Of a stretch of DNA of 18,342 nucleotides, positions 8,368-18,243 are shown piece by piece. A program made the translations under genes and the position numbers. The stretch's first letter is position 1. Each line of letters opens with the position of its first letter. Location of the stretch: contig JADDMT010000280.1 in the NCBI GenBank assembly GCA_021401465.1, positions 1-18,342 on the forward strand, given 5' to 3'. Below the pieces are notes generated by a model. That model made no database searches. It saw only the letters and a program-made list of their open reading frames with translations, and was not told the DNA's origin. The DNA comes from Teratosphaeria epicoccoides. Taxonomy: Eukaryota; Ascomycota; Dothideomycetes; Mycosphaerellales; Teratosphaeriaceae.

Positions 8368-10577
8368 ATGCCTTCGAAGAAAGATAGACAACAGAGGTCA
8401 CGTTCCGCGTTATCTAGTAGCGGTTCGAATTACGATCCGGCGAATAATTTAGAAGACCTGCCAAGCAACGATGGCGATAGTGTAGACAACAGCAACGAGG
8501 AGATAGCTAACTAGGAGCATGAGGATTTTATAGTGCCTAAAGCCTATACAAAGGCGACTAATGTAAGAAGCTACCTGTATACGGCGGCCATGCTAACATG
8601 CATACAGACGACGACGTACTAGTTACGAAGAGACTAGATACATAAGCGGTCATCCTTACCGCTAAGGCGGAATCGGCCGTACAAGAGGCTTCGGTCATTG
8701 TCTCGCGACGCGCGACGAGATAGTAGCAAACCTGAGAATGACAGGGTAAAGACATAGCAGCTAAGCATCTGTCAAGGCTATTACAATAGCCGACCTACTA
8801 ATCACAGGAGTAACAGCAACAGTTAAAACTACCGTAATAGCGAGTCTCGTAGCCGCTAGGGCGATAGTAGTAGTCAAAGTCAGTCTGGGAGCTAGTCAAG
8901 TAGCTGTCGAGGCTATAATAGTAGCTAGACTACAAACTCCGACTAAGGATACGACTACTCTAGCAGCAAAGATATACGTAGTAGCCCTCCCGTGCATAAA
9001 GACAAGTTAATCGAGCCTTTGCTTGTTAAAGTCTAAGAACTCTTGTAGATAGACACTTCACGAGGGCGGAAGGGCATTTCTGTGCTATACCCTATAGCTC
9101 CTACTTACTAGCCGAGTTGTAAGCATATTGCAATTAACTAGTAGCTCATGGCGCGTAATATGCTAGGGATGAAAGGTCGAGTTAGCTCGAGGCTAGACGA
9201 CGTAGATTTAGATACTATAAGTACCTGCGTAGGTCCTATGAGGAGGTGCTAATGATAGGGGCGTAGATAAGGTAGAGGTTGCGTTAGTGTCGTAACAACT
9301 ACACGAATAGGGTTAGAGAAGCTATACTCGCATAGTCTAGCAAGGTAGACAATAAGCAGGGTTTAAAGGACTAGGCCGCGGACATGTTAATAGAAAGCAG
9401 ATTCGAATGCGAGAACGAAGAAGAGGTAAGGAGAGAAGGCTTAGATGTCGTCGAAAGCGCTAACATGTCACAGGACCGGAGGTTTCTAAGCCTGCTCGTA
9501 ATCTTTTGTATAAAGAAGGCGTTCTTCTAGTTTAATTAGAAACTAGCATAGAATCCTTTAGAGTCACGCGAGGTAAACGCTTTCATGTTAAATAGCGTGT
9601 GTGCTACTATTACATACCTACTAGCCTAGATCAGAAATAGCCCTTCGGAGTTCAAGACAAAGGCTAGCAAGACGAGATGGGTTCTAGTTAGCGGTGTCGA
9701 TATCGATGATATCTTCGAGGGGAAGAAGAAGTATTAGGAAGAGCTCGATGCTAACAGACAGGAGGTCATCATGGCGACTATCACGGCACGTATATTAGGG
9801 GGGGAGGACGAAGGCAAGACAGTACTACTAGTGTAGGCGGCGCTAGCTATTAAGAAGGATCGCGGCATGACAGGCTTAGAGAGGGAATACGAGGACTTGC
9901 GGAGGCAAAAGGCGCTACGCGAGAATAGTACAGGGGAGACATCTTCGAGAGGGCCTATGCTAACTTCTACTAGGTCATACGTAATTGTTAGGTTAGCGTA
10001 GTGTTAGCCCGACACGACGATCAAGCCAGGCCTTAATGTCATTAATAGTAGGCGTTCGCAAGTATGTAGCGGATGTTTAAGCAGACACTAACAGAGGGAG
10101 CGAGGGCCATAATAGCGGAAGGGCAAATGTTAGTAACTATGGCAGTAAGGCAAGCGATTATGATAGTGACGACTAGCCGATGCAGGGACTAGAGGAGCTA
10201 TTGTCGCGGGACACCCTGCATAACGGTGTCGTGACAACGAGGTTAGTTTCTCGTCTAACATTACGGCCATGATTGCTAACATGTACTTGTCTAGTATGAA
10301 AGCTACTGTAGTCGATAAGCCCCGACCTAGACACACGCAAGATGAAAGGTTAGTAGCCTTGGCGCGTCGTGAGGGCTAGCCATCGCTAACGAGGTAGAAG
10401 TAGCAAGAGGCCTAAGCTACGGAGTAGGCGGTTAATCGTGACTAGTATAGACAAGCGGTATAGGCGAGAGGACTCATGTATCGACTAAACCGTGCTAATA
10501 ACAGATAAACGCTAGCGCGGCTCTAGCGAGAGGCGAAACGCAAAGACTTACTAACACATAGTAAGTGCGATTATTGA
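8368..10577 (+). pseudogene. Large unrecognised gene, RIP-degraded
   Basis: The frame starts at ATG 8368 (MPSKKDRQQRSRS) and has an acidic N-terminus. A candidate 45-nt intron follows at 8563-8607, then a Ser/Asn/Gln-rich region (about 8760-8990) where many Gln codons are TAG or TAA. A more structured part comes next (KGISVLYPIAPTY, MARNMLGMKGR). Near 9215 the frame shifts by one and reads on through SYEEVLMIGA, FLSLLVIFCIKKAFF, WVLVSGVDIDDIFEGKKKY and GLEREYEDLRRQKALREN to about 10050. It changes frame near 10055-10150 and returns to a Gln/Arg-rich C-terminal part (ITAMIANMYLSSMKATVVDK) ending in TGA at 10575-10577. The last changes may be an intron or frameshifts. About 700 residues originally. 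No family recognised. Confidence 0.5.
8563..8607 (+). other. Candidate 45-nt intron in the unrecognised gene
   Basis: It begins GTAAGA, has the branch-site match GCTAAC at 8592-8597 and ends ATACAG. It is short but within the fungal range and preserves phase with the downstream Ser/Gln-rich frame. Confidence 0.45.
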
Positions 10578-10825
10578 CTCTACGCATTGGCGTAGTTAAT
10601 GACAATAGCTATAGGACACAAAGCTTGACCGCGAAGGACAAAGACTAAGGCGACAGTAGGAGCTAAGCTTTGCTAGAGGCAGAGGCAAAAAATGCTAGGT
10701 AAGTGTGCTAGTAGTATACTAGCGTTATGCTACTAACATACTACTAGTACTTCGATATTAATAGGAGGTACTAGCGGTAGTTTAGTAGCTACGTAGTATA
10801 CATTAGCTAACGATTATGATGTAGC
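10578..10825. other. Intergenic stretch between two plus-strand decayed genes
   Basis: No gene is visible. It contains the fourth palindrome copy (10707-10723), a related TACTAACATACTACTAGTA stretch just after it, and a half-site near 10768. Confidence 0.5.
10707..10723 (-). repeat. 17-bp palindrome, copy 4
   Basis: GCTAGTA, GTA, TACTAGC is the exact reverse complement of copies 2 and 3. The match extends one base further on each side. Confidence 0.8.
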
Positions 10826-11123
10826 ATAGCATGCGCTCTGCTCGATTAGTGTGATCTTATAAGCAACTAGTCGAACGTTGTAGAGAAGGTAGAGGATGCG
10901 CTCGACGACTCTAAGTTAAGGGATAGTCAGTTGTAGTAGCATACTACATTTACGGACTCGACCTTGTCAGAGCAGATTAAGGGCTATAGTAACAAGGTCT
11001 TTGATGATGCGACCTTTAAGAAGCTACAGGAGGGGCGAAATAGTAGCGCTTTAGGAAAGTCGGTAGTAGTGAAGGTAAGCTAGTAGAACGGAATAGAGGA
11101 TGAGGGCGAGTAGAAGATTCATG
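10826..11123 (+). pseudogene. 5' part of the small gene split by the retrotransposon
   Basis: The frame is coherent from about 10826 (ATA, probably a RIP-altered ATG, then GCA TGC GCT) to the LTR at 11124. It reads ALLD, VEKVEDALDDSKL, TLSEQIKGYSNKVFDDATFK and SALGKSVVVKV. Stops are TAG only, at likely Gln codons. The element interrupts it within codon GAC, at CATG. The continuation lies at 5829-5993, to the right of copy A. The protein is rich in charged and polar residues; no domain recognised. Confidence 0.5.
11120..11123. repeat. CATG abutting the 5' LTR of copy B (candidate target duplication)
   Basis: It matches CATG at 5826-5829 beyond copy A's 3' LTR. Taking a fifth base gives TCATG against CATGA, so the duplication is 4 bp with the LTR ends drawn here. 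Confidence 0.55.
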
Positions 11124-11355
11124 TGATACGGTTGATACTAGGGGACCATTTGAACCGCATGGGTTCTAATGGCCGCCCTTGGCATGCAGTGACCCTGCCA
11201 CATATGGCAAGGGGGTCCTTCGTACATACGTTGGCTCGTATGTCGTCCGAGTAGGATCAGTTGTCGACGTAGGACGCCCCCACGTCGCTGACCCTACGGT
11301 ACCCCTACGGGGTTAGGCTCAGACATGCTTTCCCTAATTGAGGAGCGCCGGGGGT

Positions 11356-11361
11356 TATAAG
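11356..11361 (+). promoter_or_regulatory. LTR TATA box, copy B
   Basis: TATAAG lies 34 nt before AGAAAGCAG at 11390-11398, the proposed RNA 5' end. It would drive the genomic RNA and gag-pol message. Confidence 0.6.
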
Positions 11362-11389
11362 CACCCTTAGCGCCACCTCTGCAATAAGC

Positions 11390-11398
11390 AGAAAGCAG
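11390..11398 (+). promoter_or_regulatory. Proposed RNA 5' end and self-primer, AGAAAGCAG
   Basis: This 9-mer is exactly complementary to CTGCTTTCT at 11487-11495, just after the LTR. It is conserved in the other LTR at 5732-5740. Its distance from the TATA box fits transcription starting here. Confidence 0.55.
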
Positions 11399-11486
11399 CG
11401 CTGTCTTGTACCTACTAAAAGGTCGGATTACTCTGTCACACTGCGAGATATTTTCATATTATATAGCACATAGATCTATATCAGTT

Positions 11487-11495
11487 CTGCTTTCT
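11487..11495 (+). promoter_or_regulatory. Primer binding site of self-priming (Tf1) type
   Basis: CTGCTTTCT lies 3 nt after the LTR and pairs with AGAAAGCAG inside the LTR. A tRNA-primed element would normally show TGG here to pair with a tRNA CCA end, and none is present. Tf1 and related chromoviruses prime from the 5' end of their own RNA; assignment to that mechanism is by analogy. Confidence 0.6.
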
Positions 11496-12696
11496 CCCCC
11501 CTGCTTTGCAGTCTAGCAGAGAATACTACGATATGTCTAGAGCACCACGAACTCGCAACTAACGCGCAGCGAGCGCCATCCCGAGCGCCCGCGATGGCGA
11601 AGCTAGCCCGAGTAACTAGCCCGCAGAAGTAACCGCTGCGAGCGACACTACATCGAGCGACGGTTCCGCTAGAGGACAATTACGCGGCGGACTAGGCAAT
11701 AGACCCCCCGCATAGGGACCGCAGCTAACCCTGACCATCGACCTGGCCCTCGTAGCCATGATTGTCGATTAGGTCGCGAACCGCCTTGCGAACCAGAGCT
11801 AGAGCCGCACCGCTCCTAGTAGCGACAACGGCGAGGACGACGAAGACGTCGCCATGAGCGGTACTAACGAACTGGCGGACGAAGAAATCTAGCGAGATTT
11901 CACGCCAGGGACCCGCGAAGACAACTTATCGGGAGGCGCAGACCCTCCGCGTGTGCCCGCGAACTTGGTGCCTAAATTCGGGGCCATAGTAGGCTAACTA
12001 GGAGGTAGTCGTAACGCACGCAACCCGAAGCCGTTTAAGGGAGACACCTTGAAGGAGGCTCGAACTTTCTTGCAGGCGTGTGAGGCAGTTTTCGTGCTTA
12101 ACCTACGCGGATATTCCACGGAGGGCGAACGAGTCGCCTTCGGTGTGATGTGGCTCGAAGAGGATAAGGAACCTCGCAACAATTAGCATGAGCGGTATGA
12201 CCTTATGCGGGTCCATGACAGAACGTATACATAGGCGGACTTTCGCTAGTTCTGTGTCGACTAGGTCGAGGATCCGGGGAATCGCGCCCTTACTGTGTCT
12301 GTTAAGTACGAGAAGGCCAAGCAGGGGAAGGGACAAACAACCTCTAGCTTCGCAACCTATCTCGCCACGCTCGAGAGACAGATGCTACCCTATACCGAGA
12401 CGCAACGCGTGCGGCACTTGCTCGTCAAACTCAATGACGATCTTCAGAACACGATCATGACTTTTCATGAACTTCCGACAACTCGGCAAGACCTCGTGTC
12501 CCTTGCGACACGTATGGAAATCACCTTGAAGCGAAATGGAAAATCGGGCAGTAAGGACAATAAGCGTCTAAGCCCTAAGGACCCCCCGAAGGGCCGCTAT
12601 CACAAGCGCCCTAGGGGCCACGTCTAACGCGGTAGTTCATTCCGGAGGAGCAAGCCCTCCGAGCCAAAAGACGGTGGCGAGAAGCCTCCGAGTAGC

Positions 12697-12738
12697 TACT
12701 ACATCTGTGGAGCGAGGGACTACTAGGCGGCTCGCTGT
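12697..12738 (+). other. Gag zinc knuckle with two metal ligands destroyed by RIP
   Basis: Spacing fits CX2CX4HX4C, but the first Cys codon (12697) is TAC and the His codon (12721) is TAC; both are Tyr. The codon after it is TAG. The remaining Cys codons are at 12706 and 12736. TGC to TAC and CAC to TAC are the two forms of a CpA-to-TpA change. The intact motif would bind RNA during packaging. Confidence 0.8.
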
Positions 12739-15700
12739 CCTAAACGAAGTGATGGGAAGAAGGTAAGCAAGGTGTCCGAAACCTCCCTAGAGGGGAGGCG
12801 AAAGAAGGACAAGCCCGAGACAACCGAATGGCTACCGCGGGTATCCAAGCTGTCTGTCACTAATGGTGTAGACTCGTGGCCTGCGCGGCGCCTATCTGGC
12901 GCGGTCCGAGTTAATGGCTCGCTCGAGCTAGTAGACTGTATGTTAGATGACCTTGCGGAGGTCAACGTGATACCCTAGAGGGTAATCGTACGGCTCGGTT
13001 TGAAGCCGATCCCAGGAGCCCTGCTGCCTACTATGAAGTCTTTTCGGGGCGAAGGCGCAGCGGCTCGAGGCGCGTACAACGTGCGCCTCTAACTCGCGGA
13101 CTCCTCGGGAGAAGTGCGCGAGACTAACGAAGTCTTCTACGCCGAAGACGTTCCTGATAAGGAGCTCCTGCTCGGCCGCCCTTAGCGCTACAAGCAGGGA
13201 GTCGTTGTTAATGGAGCTACTAACAACTAGTTCTACAGCTCTATAGGCGAAGTTCCTGCGGTGCGGATGTGTGACGCACACAGCTTCTACAAGGACATGA
13301 AGAAGGTCTAATGCGTGTATGCGGTCCGCATACGGAACGTCAAGGAAGACGTTACCCTTCCGCCTGAGTTAGAGGAATACGCCGATATTTTCGACGCAGA
13401 GGCTGCGGCCTATGCCCGGGCCCTAGACGCGGAACATGCGATTAACCTTAAGGAGGGTTACAATCCTCCGCATCGACCTCTGTACCCTATGTCGGAATCG
13501 CAGCTCGAAACACTTCGAGACTACCTCCACAAGGCGCAAAGGAACGCGTGGATCCGACGAAGCGACAGCGAGGCTAGAGCGTTAGTTATGTTCGTCCCGA
13601 AGAAGGACAACACGCTCCGCCTATGCGTTGACTATAGGGGCCTTAACGCGGTAACCTAGAAGAACCGCTGCCCCCTACTACTTATTAGCGAGACGCTTGA
13701 CCGCCTTGGTCGCGCTGCCATCTTCTCGTCTATCGACTTAAAGGACGCCTACTACCGGATACCGATCCGAAAGGGCGACGAGTAGAAGACTGCATTCCGA
13801 ACGTAGTACGGACACTTCGAGTATACAGTGATGCCGTTCGGCTTGACTAACGCACTAGCGACGTTCTAAGCGTATATTAACCGGGCCCTAGCCGGCCTCG
13901 TTGACACCTGCTACGTAGTATATTTAGACGATATACTAGTCTATTCCGACTCGAAGGAGGAGCATATTCGGCATCTAAGTATAGTGCTCGAACGGCTCCG
14001 CAAGTTCGCTCTGTACGCGAACCTAAAGAAGTGCTCATTCCTGACGGATAGGATTGAGTTTCTCGGATACATCGTCTCCACGGAAGGAGTCATCATAGAT
14101 AACCGAAGGGTGTCCGCAATCGCGGAGTAGCTGCGGCTAACTACCCTCCGAGAAGTGCAGGTGTTCCTAGGATTTACTAACTTCTACCGCAGATTCATAC
14201 GATCTTACTCGAAGATCGTGGCTCCCCTCACGGCCCTCGCAAAGGGCGCGGTTCGAGGAAAAAAGCTAGGGAAAGTGCCTTGGGAGGAGGCCTAGAGCAA
14301 GGCCTTCTCTGAACTCAAAGTAGCTTTTCAAACTACGCCCATACTTCGGCACTTTGACCCCGCTGCGAAGATCTGGATAGAGACCAATGCTTCAAAATTC
14401 GCAATAGCCGCAATTATATCGCAGCTCTAGTCGCACGAAGGCAGTGCGCGATAGTACCTGATTGCCTTTAGGTCGCGGAAGATGCAGGGCGCTAAGCTTA
14501 ACTACGAGACTCACGACTAAGAGCTTTTGGCTATTGTTGACGGCTTCAAGGAGTACCGACACTACCTCGAAGGCGTAGCGCACCCTATTAAGGTGCTTAC
14601 TGACTATAACAACCTTCGCGGCTTCATGGGCGTGAAGCAGCTAAGTGGTTAGCAAGCAAGGTAGGCGACTTTCCTCGCTAGCTTTGACTTCGTTATCTAG
14701 CATCGTTCCGGAAAGACGAATCCGGCTAACGGTCCTTCGCGACGACCGGACTACGACACCAGGGAAGAGGGTAACTGACAGCTTCTCCCTACGCTGCAAA
14801 CGAAGCTTGCAGTTTAGGGCGGCGATCTGTCGTTAGCTCCTCTTGTAGGTCGACTGCGGGTCTAATGGGGCCTCACGGCCTCCGCTAGTGACGAACCCTC
14901 CCATCTGGCAGTTGTGGCGACCGTGTCTAGCTCGATCCGTGCGGTAGTCAACCGGCTCACATGCGGTAAGCATGCGATGTCTAAAGAACCCTTTGAAGAA
15001 GTCTCGAGACTTATTCAGCGGTTGCAAGAGCGAGAACCGGAGTTGATTAATGAGGGTGTAGCCCTCTAGGACACCGCAGGCGGTCCGAAGTACTAGACCA
15101 AGTCAGGCGACTTGTAGTACTTTGACAATAGGCTCTACGTACCCGCTAACTACGCACTCTGTTCGCAGCTCCTCTGTATTCATCATGACAATGAACTCGC
15201 AGGCCATTTTGGCGTAGAGAAGACAAACGCACTTCTCGGACGCAAATACTAGTAGCCTACGCTAGAACAGGATGTCTCTGACTATGTCAAATCCTGCTAG
15301 ACGTGCCAGATTAGCAAATCTCGGCGCCATCGCCCCTACGGCGATGCTTAGGCGCTCCTACTGCCAGAGAGGCCATGGCAAGACTTGACCATAGATTTCA
15401 TTACCGATTTGCCGCCAGCAAAGTAGAAAGGCGATGTGGTTGATGCTGTCCTTGTAGTAGTCGACTAATACTCGAAGATGAATATCTTCATCCTATGTAC
15501 GAAAAAGTGCACAAGTAGCGAGCTTGCGCGGCTACTTCGCGACGAAGTCATATGGCGCTTTAGTGTCCCCCGAAGTATCCTATCGGATCGAGGTTCTGTC
15601 TTTACTAGTGAATACTAGCAAGAATTTGTGTTTGAGGCGCGTGTTAAGCACCGCCTAAGTACAGCATTCTATCCACAGACTAATGGTTAGACTGAACGTA

Positions 15701-16222
15701 TGAACTAGACTCTTAAGCAGTACCTTTAGTGCTACTACGCTAAGAACTAGGATGCCTAGGCTAACGCAATTCCTATGGCGGAATTTGCAGTCAATAATAG
15801 CGTGCATGCTACTATGCGCATGTCGCCATTTCAGATTCTTTATGGCTTTGATCTGGAAATACACCCAGAACCGCCTCAGGACGAGTCTTCTGAGGAGAGG
15901 GTACTAGCCGCCGCGGAATTAGCGCGGCGTATGCGCGAGGTACATTTGGTGCTAATGGAACACTAGAAAAAGGCCTCAGAATCCCAGATTAAACATAATA
16001 ACACCCGTGCTAAACCGATGCAGTACGCAGTTGAAGATGACGCCAAGGTTCGTCGGACCCTTCCGGATACGCGACGCAATAGGCTCGCAGGCGTACCGGC
16101 TATCGTTGCCATCGTCGTATCGTGTGCACGACGTCTTCCACGTATCTCTACTCGAACCATGGGTACAGCGCGAGGGCGAAAAGCCCGCGGACCTGATGCT
16201 AGTAGCAGAAGAGAACGAAGAG

Positions 16223-16375
16223 TAGGAAGTCGAGGGTATTAAGGACAGTATGCGGCGCAAGGGCGCAACGCACTATCTAGTGAAGTAGAAAGGATACCTA
16301 CCTGAGTACACACAATGGGTTCCAGCTAAAGACTACAAGAACGCTCTGGAAGCTATTCGTGAATTCGAAGAGCGG
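16223..16375 (+). other. Chromodomain at the integrase C-terminus, copy B
   Basis: It reads EVEGIKDSMRRKG, then YLVK-stop-KGY, then a TQWVPA segment and ALEAIREFE. The expected aromatic cage residues are the Trp before EVEGI (TAG in both copies), the Trp of KWKGY (TAG here, TGG in copy A) and the Trp of TQW (TGG here, TAG in copy A). In chromoviruses this domain directs integration toward methylated-histone chromatin. It is read in the shifted frame after the 53-bp deletion. Confidence 0.88.
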
Positions 16376-16584
16376 AGGAGGCGTGAGCAGGGCTTAAGAA
16401 GGTCGATTCGTAGGAAGATGAGGGTTCCGGAGCAGAATTCTTAACACGTGTATGTAGCGCATGACGCGCGAAGCGACAACGAGAAGCAAACGCCCTACTC
16501 ATACATCATTGATGCCTAAAGGCACACCTAGAATAAACCCAAGAAGAACAAGAGACATGCTCGGATTAGCTTTGTAGCTAATGC

Positions 16585-18080
16585 TTAGCGACTACTAGTC
16601 AGGGGCTTCCTGACCGAACCCGAAGCAGGAGAGTCTTTCTTGTTACGGTCCGCTAGGGACTGCCTACCTGCACGGGGTCTACTAAACACCCCGAAGCGAC
16701 TATGAGTAACGGGGGTAGCAACGCCACGAAGAGAGGCCGGCATCTTCTTCTTTAGTAGGTTGCGAGGGAGCTCGTCTTCAGAGCCTATAGTAGCTAGAGA
16801 ACTAGCGACACCCTTACCGCGCCTAGTCGCGACGACTACCTCATCCTTAGCATCAGAAGGCGAAGAGACTCGAGCGCGCTTGCGGCTGTCGCGCTCGGCC
16901 CTCGAGATCATCTTGCGCTTCTTGACACGAGTGTCGACTACATCATCGGACTCGGTGTCTCCCTCAGGCGCAACTAGTGCGGTGACACTACGGCGCGAAG
17001 GGATCACGTTAGGACCGAAGGTATCCTGAACGTCGTCATCCTCCTCATCCTCAAAGATCTGGCCTAGAGGCTTGTGCCTTAGCGTCTTGACGGACGTAGT
17101 GCGGGTCGCAAGCGGGGAAGGCTCGGCTTCCTCGTCGCTGACCTTAATTTCGGCCCTGGCCCTCTTCTTCTTCTTGGACAGTAGCGTCGAGGCGGCGTAG
17201 GCGGCGGCGCTACAATGTGTTAGCTGTACGCACGCGACAGGATTCGAGTAAGTAACGTACGGCTTAGTCCTCGGGACCGGCTTAGAGGCAGGCTGCCTCT
17301 CGGTACGGCGCTAGGGCGTAGCCTTAGCAGCAGGAGCGGTGAATTGCTTGATAACCTTCTTGCGGATCATCCGCGTCTTAAAGTCATCGTCAATAGAGGC
17401 AAGGGCCCCGAGTTGCTGACGCTAACGGCTAGTCGGATATTTCTCGACGCTAACGTTAGCCTAGCGAAAAAGTCAGCATTCATACTTGGAGGGCACTCGC
17501 ACTATATGCGTACTATGGCGAAGGTCTCGACCCTAACAGTTAGCACCTTCAAGATCTTCTGGACTAAGTCTGCGATCAGACCTAGACAAACGTTTTCGCC
17601 TGTCAGCAGAGAGTCGAAGCGAACGCCGCCGTGAGAACGGTTAGCAGTCGCGGTAAAGCACGAGAGGGCGCCGAGCAGGTAGGCGAGTGCCTCGCGGTAC
17701 TTGGCCTGTAGCCTGTTCATAGTCGGAGTGCCTTTAGCGATCTCCTCGTCGCGCGCACTCTAGAAGTCATCGATGTTACGGCAGAGCTAGTTGTACTCGC
17801 CGTACACCTCTTTAGGGAGGTCTTGGCATTTTTGATGCTTGCTATTACAGTTAACACAATTGCGGTAGACACCGCCCTCATCAAACCCGCCAACGCAGAT
17901 CTCGGCTACGCTTCGGTTAGTACAAGTCACGCATACCTCGCGGGTAGGGGACGCCTTACTAACACGCGGAGGAGAAATGTGTGCAGCTTGGCTACTAAGG
18001 TTGTCGAGGCATTGTCGACACGAGCGACGATCGCGGGCAGAGCGAGTGGCGTCGAACTTAGTCTGTAGCACATAAGCTAT
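16585..18080 (-). pseudogene. Antisense accessory gene, copy B
   Basis: This copy has no inserted LTR, so the whole gene is visible from the start position 18080-18078 (ATA here, ATG in copy A) to TAA at 16587-16585. The first Cys cluster (CRQC) is in frame and open here where copy A has a stop; the later pairs CVTC and CVNC are conserved. A 1-base deletion near 17480 shifts the frame relative to copy A, which has one more T at 4066-4069. The C-terminus (GSVRKPLTSSR) is the uninterrupted form. Both copies keep a recognisable frame despite RIP, so the gene was functional when the element spread. It converges with pol and overlaps its stop codon by two bases. Function unknown; Cys pairs and basic clusters suggest a zinc-binding nuclear protein. 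Confidence 0.75.
17210..17260 (-). other. Candidate 51-nt intron in antisense gene, copy B
   Basis: The donor is GTACGT (17260-17255), the branch site is GCTAAC (17224-17219) and the end is TTGTAG at 17210, the same place and length as in copy A. The frame is open through it in this copy, so splicing is likely but not required. Confidence 0.55.
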
Positions 18081-18233
18081 TATAGCTAAGACGGGTTGAT
18101 TGATCTTGATTGATTAATTGAAGAAGAAGGAGCTCCGGTACGGACCTATAGACATAGCGAGGCGCAAGCTAAGCGAAGTAGGAGCGGAGGTCGATGTTAG
18201 TGTCTTAGAACAGGAAAGTTTAGGGAGCGACGA

Positions 18234-18243
18234 GGTTTTTATA
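18234..18243 (-). promoter_or_regulatory. TATA box for the antisense gene, copy B
   Basis: TATAAAAACC on the minus strand, about 155 bp upstream of the antisense start, identical to copy A. Confidence 0.55.

Larger units (their letters stand above)
11124..11483 (+). repeat. 5' LTR of copy B (360 bp)
   Basis: It begins TGATA and ends TATCA, perfect inverted ends, and has the same length as copy A's 3' LTR. This is the better preserved copy of the left end. Confidence 0.95.
11533..16588 (+). pseudogene. gag-pol: gag-pol polyprotein, copy B, single frame, RIP-degraded
   Basis: From ATG 11533 one frame runs through gag and pol to 16032, where a 53-bp deletion shifts it. Restoring 53 bp gives exactly 1,703 codons to TAG at 16586-16588. 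Domains: Gag (about 12060-12600); zinc knuckle (12697-12738); protease (about 12850-13190, LDDLAEVNVIP then LLLGRP); RT (about 13330-14090) with KDNTLRLCVDYRGLN, SIDLKDAYY, VMPFGLTNA and YLDD at 13921-13932; RNase H, whose ETDAS Asp is Asn here (14386-14388); integrase with a zinc site (about 15170-15310) and DDE codons at 15394, 15586 and 15694; and a chromodomain (16223-16375), where the Trp of YLVKWKGY is TAG. Stops are TAG or TAA at Gln and Trp positions. The one-frame layout with no gag-pol shift resembles Tf1. Confidence 0.95.

Noticed and set aside
10062..10094. Intron GTATGT...CTAACAG in the large unrecognised gene
   Set aside because: The donor and branch-like sequences are only about 33 nt apart end to end, too short. 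The frame change there may be a longer intron or a frameshift, which I cannot settle.
11484..11532. tRNA-type primer binding site
   Set aside because: No TGG follows the LTR; the only good complement found is the LTR's own 9-mer.
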